From NCBI RefSeq assembly GCF_024204685.1, contig NZ_CP100350.1, positions 682,001-746,000 of the forward strand: a DNA stretch of 64,000 nucleotides, read 5' to 3'. This DNA is from Gilvimarinus sp. DA14. Its GTDB lineage: Bacteria > Pseudomonadota > Gammaproteobacteria > Pseudomonadales > Cellvibrionaceae. The stretch's first letter is position 1, and each line of letters begins with the position of its first letter. The position numbers were made by a program, and so were the translations under genes. Below, piece after piece: positions 48,235 to 56,831 of this stretch. Below the pieces are notes generated by a model, which had not been told where the DNA came from, did not search any database, and was given only the letters and a program-made list of their open reading frames with translations.

Positions 48235-49257
48235 CTACAGCATCTGTTCGCCACTGCCGCCGAGCACGATTTCACCGGCATCGGCCATACGGCGGGCAGT
48301 GGTCAGGATTTCTTTTTGCGCAGCCTCGACTTCTGACACACGCACGGGGCCTTTCACTTCCAAGTCGTCACGCAACAGCTCGGCCGCACGTTTGGACATA
48401 TTTTTGAATATTTTTTCCTGCAAGTCTGTATCCGCACCCTTGAGGGCAATAATCAAGACCTCAGATGAGACCTCGCGCAGCAGCGCCTGAATACCGCGGT
48501 CATCAACATCTTTAAGATTTTCAAACACAAACATCAAATCCTGGATCTGATTGCCCATGTCTTCATCGACTTCTTTAATGGCGTCCATCAGTTCAGTTTC
48601 AATACTGCCATCAAGGTGATTCATGATTTCAGCCGCAACTTTGTAGCCACCCATGGCTTTGGTTTGCGAGCCGGCTTTACCTGAGAACTGTTTTTCGAGA
48701 ATATCGTTTAGCTCTTGCAGGGCACTAGGCTGCACGGTATCCAGCGATGCGACGCGCATCATGATATCGATACGGACTTTCTCGGTGAAAAACGTCAAAA
48801 CCTCGGCGGACTGGTCCGCGTCCAGATAGGCAATAACGATGGCTTGAATCTGGGGATGCTCGTTACGAATAATATCGGCCACCGAGCGAGCATCCATCCA
48901 TTTTAAGGTGTCTAGCCCGGTGGTATTACCACCCAGCAGAATACGATCCACCAGCGAGTTTGCTTTGTCTTCGCCAAGGGCCGCTACCAGCATATTGCGG
49001 ATGTAGTTATCGGCCCCCATCCCTAAGCCGGTTAAATTGCGCGCCTCGTCCAAAAAGCTTTGCATTACCGCTTGCACGTCGGCCTGCTGAACATTGGTTA
49101 GTCCTGACATGGCCGCGCCAATTCTCTGTACTTCTTTCGGCCCCATGTGCTTGAGCACTTCGGCGGCATCTTTTTCCCCCAGCGACATCAGCAAAATAGC
49201 CGCTTGGTCTACAGAGCTCATTCGCGAGGCGACGCTTCTTTCTTCGTTGTTTGCCAC
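48235..49257 (-). CDS. fliG: Flagellar motor switch protein FliG
   Basis: FliG forms the upper C-ring and interacts with the stator. The 340-residue protein has N-terminal (AAILLMSLGEKDAAEVLKHM), middle (EHPQIQAIVIAYLDADQSAE) and C-terminal torque-helix domains (LMFVFENLKDVDDRGIQALL then REVSSEVLIIALKGADTDLQ). The start is the GTG at 49255-49257; the resulting N-terminal extension is like that of Pseudomonas FliG. An ATG at codon 13 is the alternative. Confidence 0.96.
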   Translation of the reverse strand: MANNEERSVASRMSSVDQAAILLMSLGEKDAAEVLKHMGPKEVQRIGAAMSGLTNVQQADVQAVMQSFLDEARNLTGLGMGADNYIRNMLVAALGEDKANSLVDRILLGGNTTGLDTLKWMDARSVADIIRNEHPQIQAIVIAYLDADQSAEVLTFFTEKVRIDIMMRVASLDTVQPSALQELNDILEKQFSGKAGSQTKAMGGYKVAAEIMNHLDGSIETELMDAIKEVDEDMGNQIQDLMFVFENLKDVDDRGIQALLREVSSEVLIIALKGADTDLQEKIFKNMSKRAAELLRDDLEVKGPVRVSEVEAAQKEILTTARRMADAGEIVLGGSGEQML

Positions 49258-49263
49258 TGCCAG

Positions 49264-50961
49264 TTACTCGTCTTTATTGATCCAGGATTTCACCACCTGA
49301 GCCACCCGGCCCGGGTCTTCGGCAATCAGTCCTTTAATCGCGTTCAATTGTTGTTCATACCCTTCTTCCGGTCCCGGCAGGGCCACTGCACCGCCAGTTA
49401 AGGTGACCGAATCACTGGACAAATCGCCGCCCAAACCCGCGGCCTCCAATGCCTCCAACTGGCGAGCCTCTTCATCTTCGGCTGCCTCAGAACCCGACCG
49501 GGCGATGGATTTGAGAACCGGCCGCAACAATCCGAAGATCAACGCCAGCACCAATAAAAAGCCAACCACCGGTTTGATGTAAGGCTGCAGCCAAGACTGC
49601 TGCCACCAGGGAATCTCGAGCGCTTCCAGCTGGCCGTCATCGCGGGCAAAAAATGCCGAGTTGACCACATTCACGCTATCGCCACGGGCCTCAGAAAAAC
49701 CCACTGCATCGCGCACCAGCATGGTTAATCTCTGCAGTTCTTCAGGAGTCCAGGCTTCGCGCACCTGCTGACCTTCGGCGTTAGTAACCAGTTTATCGTC
49801 CAACACTACCGCAACGCTCAACCTTTCAACATTGCCCTGCTGCCGGCGAGTGTAGCTTATGATTCTGTCTACTTCATAGTTACGAGTAACTTCTTCACGA
49901 CGATGCTGCGGGGTGGGTTCAGCCTCACCTTCGGCTCCGGGTGCGACCTGCTCAGGCGCTTCGCCATCCACCGGTGGTTGATTGGTCAGAGCGCCGGGAA
50001 TACCGCCAATGGTAGCGTCGCCGGTTTTGTGCTCAACATGCGAGTGCTCGCTGCGAAGTGCCGGTTGTTCATCCTGATAACTCTCTTCGGCCTGCTCTAC
50101 CGCGGTGAAATCGACATCGGCACTGACTTCGGCACGGAAGTTCCCTGCACCCACTACGGGCTGCAAAATGCTATTGACCCGTGCCAATAAGCTGTCTTCC
50201 AAGTTTTTTGTATATTGGCGCTGCTTATCCGCCAAAATTAACTCTGGGGACTCATCTCCAGCCGACAGCAAGTTGCCATGCTGATCAATCACGGTTACGT
50301 CTTCATTTTTTAGCTCACTGATACTCGACGCCACCAGATTGGCAATGGCCTTAACCTGGCGCGGCTCAACCTCGCGCCCGGGATATACCTCGAGAAACAC
50401 AGAAGCACTGGGCTTGCGCGCATCGCGCACGAAGACACTGCGTTTAGGAATTGCCAAGTGTACTCGGGCCGAGCGCACCGTGTGAATACTCATAATAGTG
50501 CGCGCCAGCTCACCTTCAAGACTGCGATGATAGCGAGCACTCTCAATGAATTGGCTGGTGCCTAAGGGTTGCTCTTTTTCCAGCAACTCAAACCCGACTG
50601 ACTGGTTGGTACCAATACCCATCTCGGCCAATTTTAAGCGCGCCGTGTGCAACTCCTCGCTGGTGACCAGTAAGGCACCCGTTGAAGGTTCTATCTTGTA
50701 GGGAATCTGGTTTTGCTCGAGTACATCGACAACCTCGGCGGAATCCAACCGATCCAAACTGCCATATAGAGGTTTGTAATCTTCACTTTGACTCCACAAG
50801 ACCGCGTAAAAGCCGATCGCGACCGACGCCGCCAGACCGACCATCAGACCGATCTGACGCAGTAACGGAAGATTGCTGAAACCTTCCACTAAGTCGCTAC
50901 CACTGCGCGAATTGTTGCTAGAGGACTCGGCGGGTAGGTCTGCGCTCTGTGCTTCTGCCAT
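49264..50961 (-). CDS. fliF: Flagellar MS-ring protein FliF
   Basis: FliF builds the MS ring in the inner membrane. The 565-residue protein has two membrane helices (about residues 32-52 and 462-482), RBM domains between them (KPLYGSLDRLDSAEVVDVLE, VRSARVHLAIPKRSVFVRDA), and a C-terminal FliG-binding tail (NAIKGLIAEDPGRVAQVVKS). The region at 310-345 is a Pro/Glu-rich insertion. It starts 14 bases after fliE. Confidence 0.96.
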   Translation of the reverse strand: MAEAQSADLPAESSSNNSRSGSDLVEGFSNLPLLRQIGLMVGLAASVAIGFYAVLWSQSEDYKPLYGSLDRLDSAEVVDVLEQNQIPYKIEPSTGALLVTSEELHTARLKLAEMGIGTNQSVGFELLEKEQPLGTSQFIESARYHRSLEGELARTIMSIHTVRSARVHLAIPKRSVFVRDARKPSASVFLEVYPGREVEPRQVKAIANLVASSISELKNEDVTVIDQHGNLLSAGDESPELILADKQRQYTKNLEDSLLARVNSILQPVVGAGNFRAEVSADVDFTAVEQAEESYQDEQPALRSEHSHVEHKTGDATIGGIPGALTNQPPVDGEAPEQVAPGAEGEAEPTPQHRREEVTRNYEVDRIISYTRRQQGNVERLSVAVVLDDKLVTNAEGQQVREAWTPEELQRLTMLVRDAVGFSEARGDSVNVVNSAFFARDDGQLEALEIPWWQQSWLQPYIKPVVGFLLVLALIFGLLRPVLKSIARSGSEAAEDEEARQLEALEAAGLGGDLSSDSVTLTGGAVALPGPEEGYEQQLNAIKGLIAEDPGRVAQVVKSWINKDE

Positions 50962-50975
50962 TTCGGTTTACTCCG

Positions 50976-51341
50976 TTAAATCGGCATGTTCATGACGTCG
51001 CGGTAAGCTTCTACCAGCTTATTACGCACCTGTACCGCCGCCTCGAAAGAGACGCTGGCTTTTTGCGAGGCCACCATCACATCGGTGATATCCACATTGG
51101 GTTCGCCGCGCTGATAGGCCTCGGCCATCGCATTTGCGCTCTGCTGAACATCATTCACTTTGTTGACGGCCTGCGCCATAACCTCGCCAAAGCCCGGCAC
51201 CTCGCGGGTGGTGTTGACCTTATCTGGCTGGTTGGTTCTGCCGATCTCATTGAGCGCCTGCGGCTTTTGGAATGCCTGAGTCTGTGCTTTTAGCGAGCGC
51301 ATTTCCGAGAGAAGATTATTGATATCCACCCGATTGCTCAT
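50976..51341 (-). CDS. fliE: Flagellar hook-basal body protein FliE
   Basis: FliE joins the MS ring to the rod. The 121-residue protein shows the conserved pattern [40 protein letters not shown] and [27 protein letters not shown] at the C-terminus. It is the first gene of the fliEFGHIJ run, with a candidate sigma-54 promoter about 80 bases upstream. Confidence 0.96.
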   Translation of the reverse strand: MSNRVDINNLLSEMRSLKAQTQAFQKPQALNEIGRTNQPDKVNTTREVPGFGEVMAQAVNKVNDVQQSANAMAEAYQRGEPNVDITDVMVASQKASVSFEAAVQVRNKLVEAYRDVMNMPI

Positions 51342-51420
51342 AGTCTGGCCACTTTAGTTTTCAATTTAGGTCGTCGGTTTTTTGGCATTTATAAACAAAA
51401 ACTGCCTTTAGGTGACTTAT

Positions 51421-51437
51421 TGCACAAAGTGGGCCAA
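51421..51437 (-). promoter_or_regulatory. Candidate sigma-54 promoter of fliE
   Basis: The minus strand reads TTGGCCCACTTTGTGCA, with -24 GG and -12 GC ten bases apart. It matches TGGC at -24 and TGCA at -12 but deviates in between, so it is weaker than the fliK and fliL sites. Its -12 lies about 80 bases from the fliE start; in Pseudomonas this promoter depends on FleR. Confidence 0.62.
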
Positions 51438-51493
51438 GGTTTGCCGGCGGCTAACAGCTGCCGCCTAGAGACGACGTCCTGTCAAAAAATGGC

Positions 51494-51520
51494 AAAAAAA
51501 AAGCGGGCCTAGGCCCGCTT
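51494..51520 (-). terminator. Rho-independent terminator downstream of fleR
   Basis: AAGCGGGCC and GGCCCGCTT form a nine-base-pair stem around a two-base centre, followed on the minus strand by an unbroken run of T. It starts about 20 bases past the fleR stop and isolates fleSR from fliE. Confidence 0.92.
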
Positions 51521-51539
51521 AGCAACTCGCGACATTAAG

Positions 51540-53027
51540 TTAAATATCCAGCTGATATCCATCATCTTTTAGGCGAGCGATTTTGTAGCGCAATGTGCGA
51601 GCACTGATTCCCAAGCGCTCTGCGGTATTTTTACGACTGCCTTTTTCTGCCAAAAGAGTTTCGCGAATAATCTGAAACTCGCGCTGCTTCAAATCCTGAC
51701 CCAATACCGCACCCTCATCGCCGCCGGTGGCTAGAGTGTCGTGCGGCTGTGCGACTGCCGAATCAAGTTTATTGGTTTCAACATTATCACTCGCTGACGG
51801 GGAATTATTCTCACGCCGTCCCTTATCGACCGCCAATAAACTGGGTTTTTCGCTGTAGCCTGTGTGTTGGTTTAACCCCAGATCTTCACCGCTAATAATA
51901 CGGCCAGGTTGCAGGATTAACGCTCGCTGCATAATGTTATCGAGCTCGCGAACATTGCCTGGCCATGCGTAGCAAGTAAGTTCAGCGCGGGCACTGGCAT
52001 CCAACTTCACCCCGGCGCGCTTTTGCTTTTTGGCGTGTTTGTGCAACAGCTTTTCTGCGAGCGGAATAATATCTTCGCGCCGATCGCGCAGCGGCGCCCA
52101 CTGCAGCGGCAAAATACTCAAGCGAAAATACAAGTCCTCGCGAAAGCGTCCATCCATAACCGCCTCGCGCATATCACGGTTGGAGGTGGCGATAACCCGC
52201 ACATCCAACTCAATGGTTTTCCGCCCACCCAAGCGCTCCACTTCTCGCTCTTGCAGCACGCGCAGCAATTTGGCTTGCAAACCGATGTCCATCTCTGAAA
52301 TTTCATCCAGCAGCAGGGTACCGCCATTGGCTTGCTCAAACTTACCGGGAGTGCTGCTATGAGCGCCCGTGTAGGCCCCTTTTTCGTAACCGAATAAGGT
52401 CGCCTCTAACATGTTTTCAGGAATAGCGGCACAGTTAATGGCGACAAAAGGTTTATCATGGCGCGGCGACTGATCGTGGACGTAGCGCGCCAGTACCTCT
52501 TTGCCCGTACCAGATTCGCCGACAATTAATACCGTAGATTCCGACTGCGCCACCCGCTGCGCCAGCTGCAATAACTTTTGGCTGGATGGCGCTTGTGCAA
52601 CCGGCGCTTCACCGGCCGCAGTACCTGCCATGCCCGCGTGGCGGGCAACCACCTCAAGCAAGGCATCAGGCTCAAAGGGCTTCACCAGATAATCCACCGC
52701 GCCTTCTTTAATGGCCATTACCGAATCGGAGATGCTGGCGTAAGCGGTAACCAACACAAGGGGAATCTGGGGATAGTCGGCTCTGACCTGGCGCAGTAAA
52801 TCATAGCCAGACAGGCGCCCCATATTGACGTCGGAAACTATCAACGCGAACCCGGCATCCTCTTTTAGGATCAGTAGCGCCTCTTCCGCACTAGCCGCTT
52901 CGCTGACGTCATACTCGGCGAGCATTAGGGTATCGGCCAAAGCCTCGCGCAAATCCGGATCATCTTCCACCACCAGCACGCGCGCCAGGGGGGATGAACT
53001 TGGTAGTTTTTCTGCAACACTTAACAT
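51540..53027 (-). CDS. fleR: Sigma-54 response regulator FleR
   Basis: FleR activates the class III flagellar promoters (fliE, flgB and similar) with RNA polymerase-sigma-54. The 495-residue protein has a receiver domain (phospho-acceptor in LIVSDVNMGRLSGYDLL), an AAA+ domain with Walker A VGESGTGKEVLARYVHDQS, the sigma-54 loop written GAYTGA rather than GAFTGA, and a Fis-type HTH at the C-terminus (GSRKNTAERLGISARTLRYK). The ATG at 53025-53027 is preceded by AAAGGTG; a GTG two codons upstream is the alternative. Confidence 0.96.
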   Translation of the reverse strand: MLSVAEKLPSSSPLARVLVVEDDPDLREALADTLMLAEYDVSEAASAEEALLILKEDAGFALIVSDVNMGRLSGYDLLRQVRADYPQIPLVLVTAYASISDSVMAIKEGAVDYLVKPFEPDALLEVVARHAGMAGTAAGEAPVAQAPSSQKLLQLAQRVAQSESTVLIVGESGTGKEVLARYVHDQSPRHDKPFVAINCAAIPENMLEATLFGYEKGAYTGAHSSTPGKFEQANGGTLLLDEISEMDIGLQAKLLRVLQEREVERLGGRKTIELDVRVIATSNRDMREAVMDGRFREDLYFRLSILPLQWAPLRDRREDIIPLAEKLLHKHAKKQKRAGVKLDASARAELTCYAWPGNVRELDNIMQRALILQPGRIISGEDLGLNQHTGYSEKPSLLAVDKGRRENNSPSASDNVETNKLDSAVAQPHDTLATGGDEGAVLGQDLKQREFQIIRETLLAEKGSRKNTAERLGISARTLRYKIARLKDDGYQLDI

Positions 53028-53076
53028 GAGCACACCTTTAATAGGTAACGGCGTAAAAATTTTTATCCAACAAACA

Positions 53077-54288
53077 CTAATCGAGACAAGGTAGTAGCAA
53101 AATAGCGCGAGCCCCCTGCCCTTGCTCTGATTGAAGGCTGAAGCGTCCTCCGTGGGCCTTGGCTACAGCTTTAACCACCGCCAATCCCAAACCAGTTCCT
53201 TGAGATTTGGTGGTGACAAACAATTCGCCCAGACGCGGTAGAAGATCAGCGGGAATACCCGGCCCTTTGTCTGCCACTTCAATAGCCAGCCAGGGCGCAT
53301 CGGCAATCACGTGGGCCTGCATGGTGATGCGAATCTGTGCCCGCTGACCTACCGCTTGAATGGCATTATTAACAAGGTTGGCTAAAGCACTGACCAAAGC
53401 ATCGCGATTACACGCCAGGCTTATGCTTTCATCGTTTACCTGCCAATCAACCTCGCTGTTACTCGCGGCTACCGACACCTCGGTAGCCTCGGCCAGCTCG
53501 CGATGAATTTGTCCTAGCTCACAGACATCCTCAATAGGCATTTCACCTTTCACAAACAGCAGCATATCTTGTACTTGTCGCTCCATATGCTGCAGTCGTT
53601 TGGACACTTTTGCCGCAAAGGTTCGGCGTTTATGTTCGTCCAGAGATTCTCGTTGCAGATGCCCGGAATACAAAAGCGCAGCCGATAAAGGTGTGCGTAT
53701 TTGATGGGCTAGCGCGGATACCATTTGCCCCAAAGCGGATAAACGCTCGTGTTTGGCAAGCTCGGATTGCAAACGCCGAGTTTCGGTCTGATCAGTCAAC
53801 AGAATAATCTGACCATCGCTACCCAAGTTTCGCGTTGCCAAACTAATGCGCCGACCATCGCGCAGCGATATTTCGTGACCATCATCGCCACGGGGGGCAA
53901 AGCTACGACTGATGACGTCGCGCCAGATCTCGCCCTCGAGAGGCTCGCCCAACAAATCGATAGCGGCGGGATTGCATTCACGCACCCGGCCACTGCTATC
54001 CAGTACCACCACACCACCGGGGAGAACGTTTAGTAGCCCCTCCAAACGGTGCGCCAGTCGCTCTTTCTCGGCGAGCTCTTCCAGACGCTGCTGGGTGACA
54101 GCGGTCAGCTCCTCGTTGAGCTCTGCTACGCGCTCTTCTAACTGACGATACGAACTGGTCAGCTGGTCCGACATTTCGGTGAAAAGTTCAAACGCATCGG
54201 CCAAAGCCTGAGCCTTGTCTCGACCGTCCGCCTCGCTGGGCGCTATAGCATCGGCCGCTATTGAATGCACGCTGGCTTTTCGCACCAT
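53077..54288 (-). CDS. fleS: Sensor histidine kinase FleS
   Basis: FleS phosphorylates FleR. The 403-residue protein has no membrane segments, so it senses an internal signal. It shows a coiled-coil stretch (residues 35-80), a PAS domain (about 90-190; LPGGVVVLDSSGRVRECNPA), a dimerisation helix with the phospho-histidine in QMVSALAHQIRTPLSAALLY, and an HATPase domain with NLVNNAIQA, DKGPGIP and TGLGLAVVKAVAKAHGG. I use the ATG at 54286-54288 (GGAA seven bases upstream). The 214-base gap to fleQ contains no sigma-54 promoter that I could find. Confidence 0.93.
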   Translation of the reverse strand: MVRKASVHSIAADAIAPSEADGRDKAQALADAFELFTEMSDQLTSSYRQLEERVAELNEELTAVTQQRLEELAEKERLAHRLEGLLNVLPGGVVVLDSSGRVRECNPAAIDLLGEPLEGEIWRDVISRSFAPRGDDGHEISLRDGRRISLATRNLGSDGQIILLTDQTETRRLQSELAKHERLSALGQMVSALAHQIRTPLSAALLYSGHLQRESLDEHKRRTFAAKVSKRLQHMERQVQDMLLFVKGEMPIEDVCELGQIHRELAEATEVSVAASNSEVDWQVNDESISLACNRDALVSALANLVNNAIQAVGQRAQIRITMQAHVIADAPWLAIEVADKGPGIPADLLPRLGELFVTTKSQGTGLGLAVVKAVAKAHGGRFSLQSEQGQGARAILLLPCLD

Positions 54289-54477
54289 AATCAGTTCCAA
54301 TTCTCATGACGAAACTCTGTCGCCAAAGTGAGTTTTAATGTTTGCTTATGGTGTTAATAGCAAGAGCAATGCCAGCAAAATATCTCTTTAAATTTCAAAA
54401 GGTTGCACAGCAGGTAAAAATAGAAAAGCCAATAAATTGGCAGGTCGACGATATCGGGGGACTATAAAAGGAGGGAT

Positions 54478-54496
54478 CGGGGCCTCGTTGGCCCCG
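54478..54496 (-). terminator. GC-rich hairpin downstream of fleQ
   Basis: CGGGGCC pairs with GGCCCCG around TCGTT, directly after the fleQ stop. On the minus strand the T-rich part (CCTTTTAT) begins about eight bases later, so termination efficiency is doubtful. Confidence 0.5.
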
Positions 54497-54502
54497 CAAA
54501 GC

Positions 54503-55945
54503 TCAGCGCTGCAAATCGTATTTGCGCATTTTCTCCACCAAGGTGGTGCGCCGAATTGAAAGCTTATCCGCAGCGCGGGCCACTACCCCGCCACAGTCGT
54601 TAAGCGCCTGCTGAATCAAATCTTTTTCCAAGCGAGTCAAATACTCTCGCAGGTCGATTCCCTGATCCGGTAGCAGTGGCGTGTCGTTCATACTCACCAC
54701 CGTCGTACCCTTAGCCGTTTCGGCGGGCGCCGAGTCGATGACAAAGGGCTCCTCTTCACACTCCACGTGACGATACTTGGTAGGCAAATCGGACACACCG
54801 ACTACGCCGTAGGGATGCATGATCGCCATACGCTCTACCAGGTTTGCCAATTCGCGAATATTCCCGGACCAGCTGTGACGGCATAGCGACAAAATTGCCG
54901 CCGAATTAAAACGAATTGAGCCGCGCTTCTCGCTTTCCATTCGCGACACCAGCTCGTTAATCAGCAGCGGAATATCTTCAGATCGGTCTTTCAGTGAGGG
55001 CAATTCAATGGGAAAAACGTTGAGGCGATAGTAGAGGTCTTCGCGGAACTCGCCGTTTTCAATCATGGTTTCAAGGTTTCGATGTGTAGCCGCGATAATC
55101 CGCACGTCCGTCATAACGGTTTTATTGCTTCCCACTCGCTCATAACAGCGCTCCTGCAGTACGCGCAGAATCTTCACCTGCATACTTAGGGGCATATCGC
55201 CGATTTCATCCAGAAACAGGGTGCCGCCTTCGGCCAACTCAAAACGGCCTGCACGGGCAGAAATAGCTCCGGTGAAAGCGCCTTTCTCGTGGCCAAACAA
55301 TTCACTCTCCAGCAACTCGCCGGGAATTGCGCCACAATTTACCGGCACGAAGGGCTTATCGCGGCGCGCAGAATGATAGTGGAGGTTGCGCGCCACCACT
55401 TCTTTGCCGGTACCCGACTCCCCGGTAATCAATACCGACACATCTTTATCGGCCACCTGCGACATCATCTCGCGAACGTGGCTGACCTCGCGGCTGGTTC
55501 CCACCAACGAGCGAAATAAATGCACGGGCCGCCGCTGTACGTGTTTTTTATTGGTCTGCTGAGCCTGTCGGTACATTTGCGCCCGATGCAACAAGTCAAC
55601 CAGCGGGTTGTAGCGCACGGGTAAGTCCAAATGGCCAATCACCCGCTCTTGAGACTCCGCCGCAACCGATTCAAGGGTGGGCCTAGACTCGCCAAAAGTC
55701 GCCACGGCCACTTCGTCATCCCACGCGCTCAAGGCCTCAACGTAAGCCTGCAGCTCGGGCTGGCCCGTCTCGCCAATAATAATCAGGCTGTAGTCGCTTT
55801 CCAGAGGGTTGCTTTGCAGTATTGTTTCCAGCTCTTTAGCGCCACAAAAATGGACGCCATCGCCAAGAAAGGTAAACACAGTGTTCAGTGCGGAGACCCG
55901 CTGTGCGTCGTCTTCTAAAACCAGCACTTTATTGTTTTGAGACAT
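54503..55945 (-). CDS. fleQ: Flagellar master regulator FleQ
   Basis: FleQ is the sigma-54 enhancer-binding protein at the top of the polar flagellar cascade and also responds to c-di-GMP. The 480-residue protein has an atypical REC-like N-terminus (VLVLEDDAQRVSALN, lacking the usual phospho-acceptor), the c-di-GMP-linked LFRS motif (VHLFRSLVGTS) at residues 143-146, an AAA+ domain with Walker A ITGESGTGKEVVARNLHYHS and an intact GAFTGA loop, and a C-terminal Fis HTH (GGVVARAADKLSIRRTTLVE). A palindrome resembling the FleQ box lies about 98 bases upstream. Confidence 0.95.
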   Translation of the reverse strand: MSQNNKVLVLEDDAQRVSALNTVFTFLGDGVHFCGAKELETILQSNPLESDYSLIIIGETGQPELQAYVEALSAWDDEVAVATFGESRPTLESVAAESQERVIGHLDLPVRYNPLVDLLHRAQMYRQAQQTNKKHVQRRPVHLFRSLVGTSREVSHVREMMSQVADKDVSVLITGESGTGKEVVARNLHYHSARRDKPFVPVNCGAIPGELLESELFGHEKGAFTGAISARAGRFELAEGGTLFLDEIGDMPLSMQVKILRVLQERCYERVGSNKTVMTDVRIIAATHRNLETMIENGEFREDLYYRLNVFPIELPSLKDRSEDIPLLINELVSRMESEKRGSIRFNSAAILSLCRHSWSGNIRELANLVERMAIMHPYGVVGVSDLPTKYRHVECEEEPFVIDSAPAETAKGTTVVSMNDTPLLPDQGIDLREYLTRLEKDLIQQALNDCGGVVARAADKLSIRRTTLVEKMRKYDLQR

Positions 55946-56042
55946 AATACTTCCAAGTCGGTGTGGCGATCCCCGAGGTCAAACAAGCCTAAACGGAATT
56001 GTTATCGGGCCATGCAATAGAAATAGCGCGCTCGCGGGCAGA

Positions 56043-56058
56043 TGTCAAACTTTTGACA
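56043..56058 (-). promoter_or_regulatory. FleQ-box-like palindrome overlapping a fleQ promoter
   Basis: The 16-base inverted repeat reads TGTCAAACTTTTGACA on the plus strand. Its core GTCAA-N4-TTGAC agrees with the outer halves of the reported P. aeruginosa FleQ consensus (GTCaNTAAAtTGAC). On the minus strand its end forms a perfect TTGACA -35, with a weak -10 (TATTTC) 17 bases downstream, leading to fleQ. Confidence 0.5.
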
Positions 56059-56105
56059 CAAAAGATTACGAAGAATAGTAAAAACAAAGACTTAAAGGAA
56101 GTATC

Positions 56106-56504
56106 TCAAGTATTTTCGATAGGAGCAATGCCGTCCCAGCCGGATTTTAATACACTCACCAGCTGCCGAACCTCACGGATCTGATCGCCGTTCTGATTGC
56201 GATTAGCATTTAGCAGCGCAATTGCGCAATATTCATACAAACTATCCAACTGTCCGGCGATCTCGCCAGCTTCTAAATTCAAGCTGTCGCGCAGCCCTTC
56301 AATAATCGCGATAGCCCGACCAAGCTGTTCGCCAGTGGTGGCAATGTCCTTTCTTTCTCCGGCCGCCAGCGCGGCATCCAGACGCTGCAAAACACCTTCA
56401 AATAACAATTGAATCAATCGGTGGGGCGAGGCATCGGCGACCTGCCCTTGTAATCCCAGCTGGCGATATTGTGATGCAGCTTTTTTCGTATCGTAACTTT
56501 TCAT
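56106..56504 (-). CDS. fliS: Flagellar chaperone FliS, second copy
   Basis: FliS binds the C-terminus of flagellin and keeps it unfolded before export. The 132-residue protein follows the FliS helical pattern: AASQYRQLGLQGQVADASPH, RLIQLLFEGVLQRLDAALAA, IIEGLRDSLNLEAGEIAGQL and LYEYCAIALLNANRNQN. It is a diverged paralogue of the fliS at 56828-57226 (identical length, shared DASPHRLIQ and LLFEG or MLFEG motifs). A 51-base gap separates it from the FliT-like gene. Pseudomonas also carries two fliS-type genes here. Which one serves FliC cannot be told. Confidence 0.88.
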   Translation of the reverse strand: MKSYDTKKAASQYRQLGLQGQVADASPHRLIQLLFEGVLQRLDAALAAGERKDIATTGEQLGRAIAIIEGLRDSLNLEAGEIAGQLDSLYEYCAIALLNANRNQNGDQIREVRQLVSVLKSGWDGIAPIENT

Positions 56505-56555
56505 ATCCGAATCATACCCGAACTCAAATCTGGCGCTAATTAGGCGCTCCAGTGC

Positions 56556-56831
56556 TTAATTGGCTTTGCTGCTCGCAATGCGGGCGCATTCACCGATCAA
56601 GGTCGCGTATACGGTCTTTACATCCAATAGCACTTGCAGCAACAGAGTTTTGTCATCCTGGTTGTCGCGAGTGACTTTGTCCAGCAAGCGTGAACAAGTC
56701 GCGTCAAGCTGGCTTAGCCGATTAAAGTCAGAGCACGCAAGCGCTTTGGCCATGTCGTGCTGCAGCTGTTTGAGCGCATTGATACCCGCCTGCCCAGCCA
56801 GCTTTTCTGGCTCTACGACGACAAGGCTCAC
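56556..56831 (-). CDS. Small helical protein in the FliT position
   Basis: The 91-residue product is predicted to be all helical, starting MSLVVVEPEKLAGQAGINAL and ending in IGECARIASSKAN, with no known catalytic motif. Its place between two fliS genes downstream of fliD suggests a FliT-type export chaperone for FliD, which is usually about this size and poorly conserved. The start overlaps the upstream fliS stop by four bases. Identification rests on position and size only. Confidence 0.65.
   Translation of the reverse strand: MSLVVVEPEKLAGQAGINALKQLQHDMAKALACSDFNRLSQLDATCSRLLDKVTRDNQDDKTLLLQVLLDVKTVYATLIGECARIASSKAN

Noticed and set aside
54289-54502. Search for a sigma-54 promoter upstream of fleS
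   Set aside because: No GG-N10-GC element with reasonable flanks is present, although fleSR is RpoN-dependent in Pseudomonas; it may be expressed from fleQ read-through or a weak promoter I cannot see.
55960-56010. CCCGATAA sequence in the fleQ leader as a sigma-28 -10 box
   Set aside because: No TAAAG-type -35 box at the 11-base spacing.
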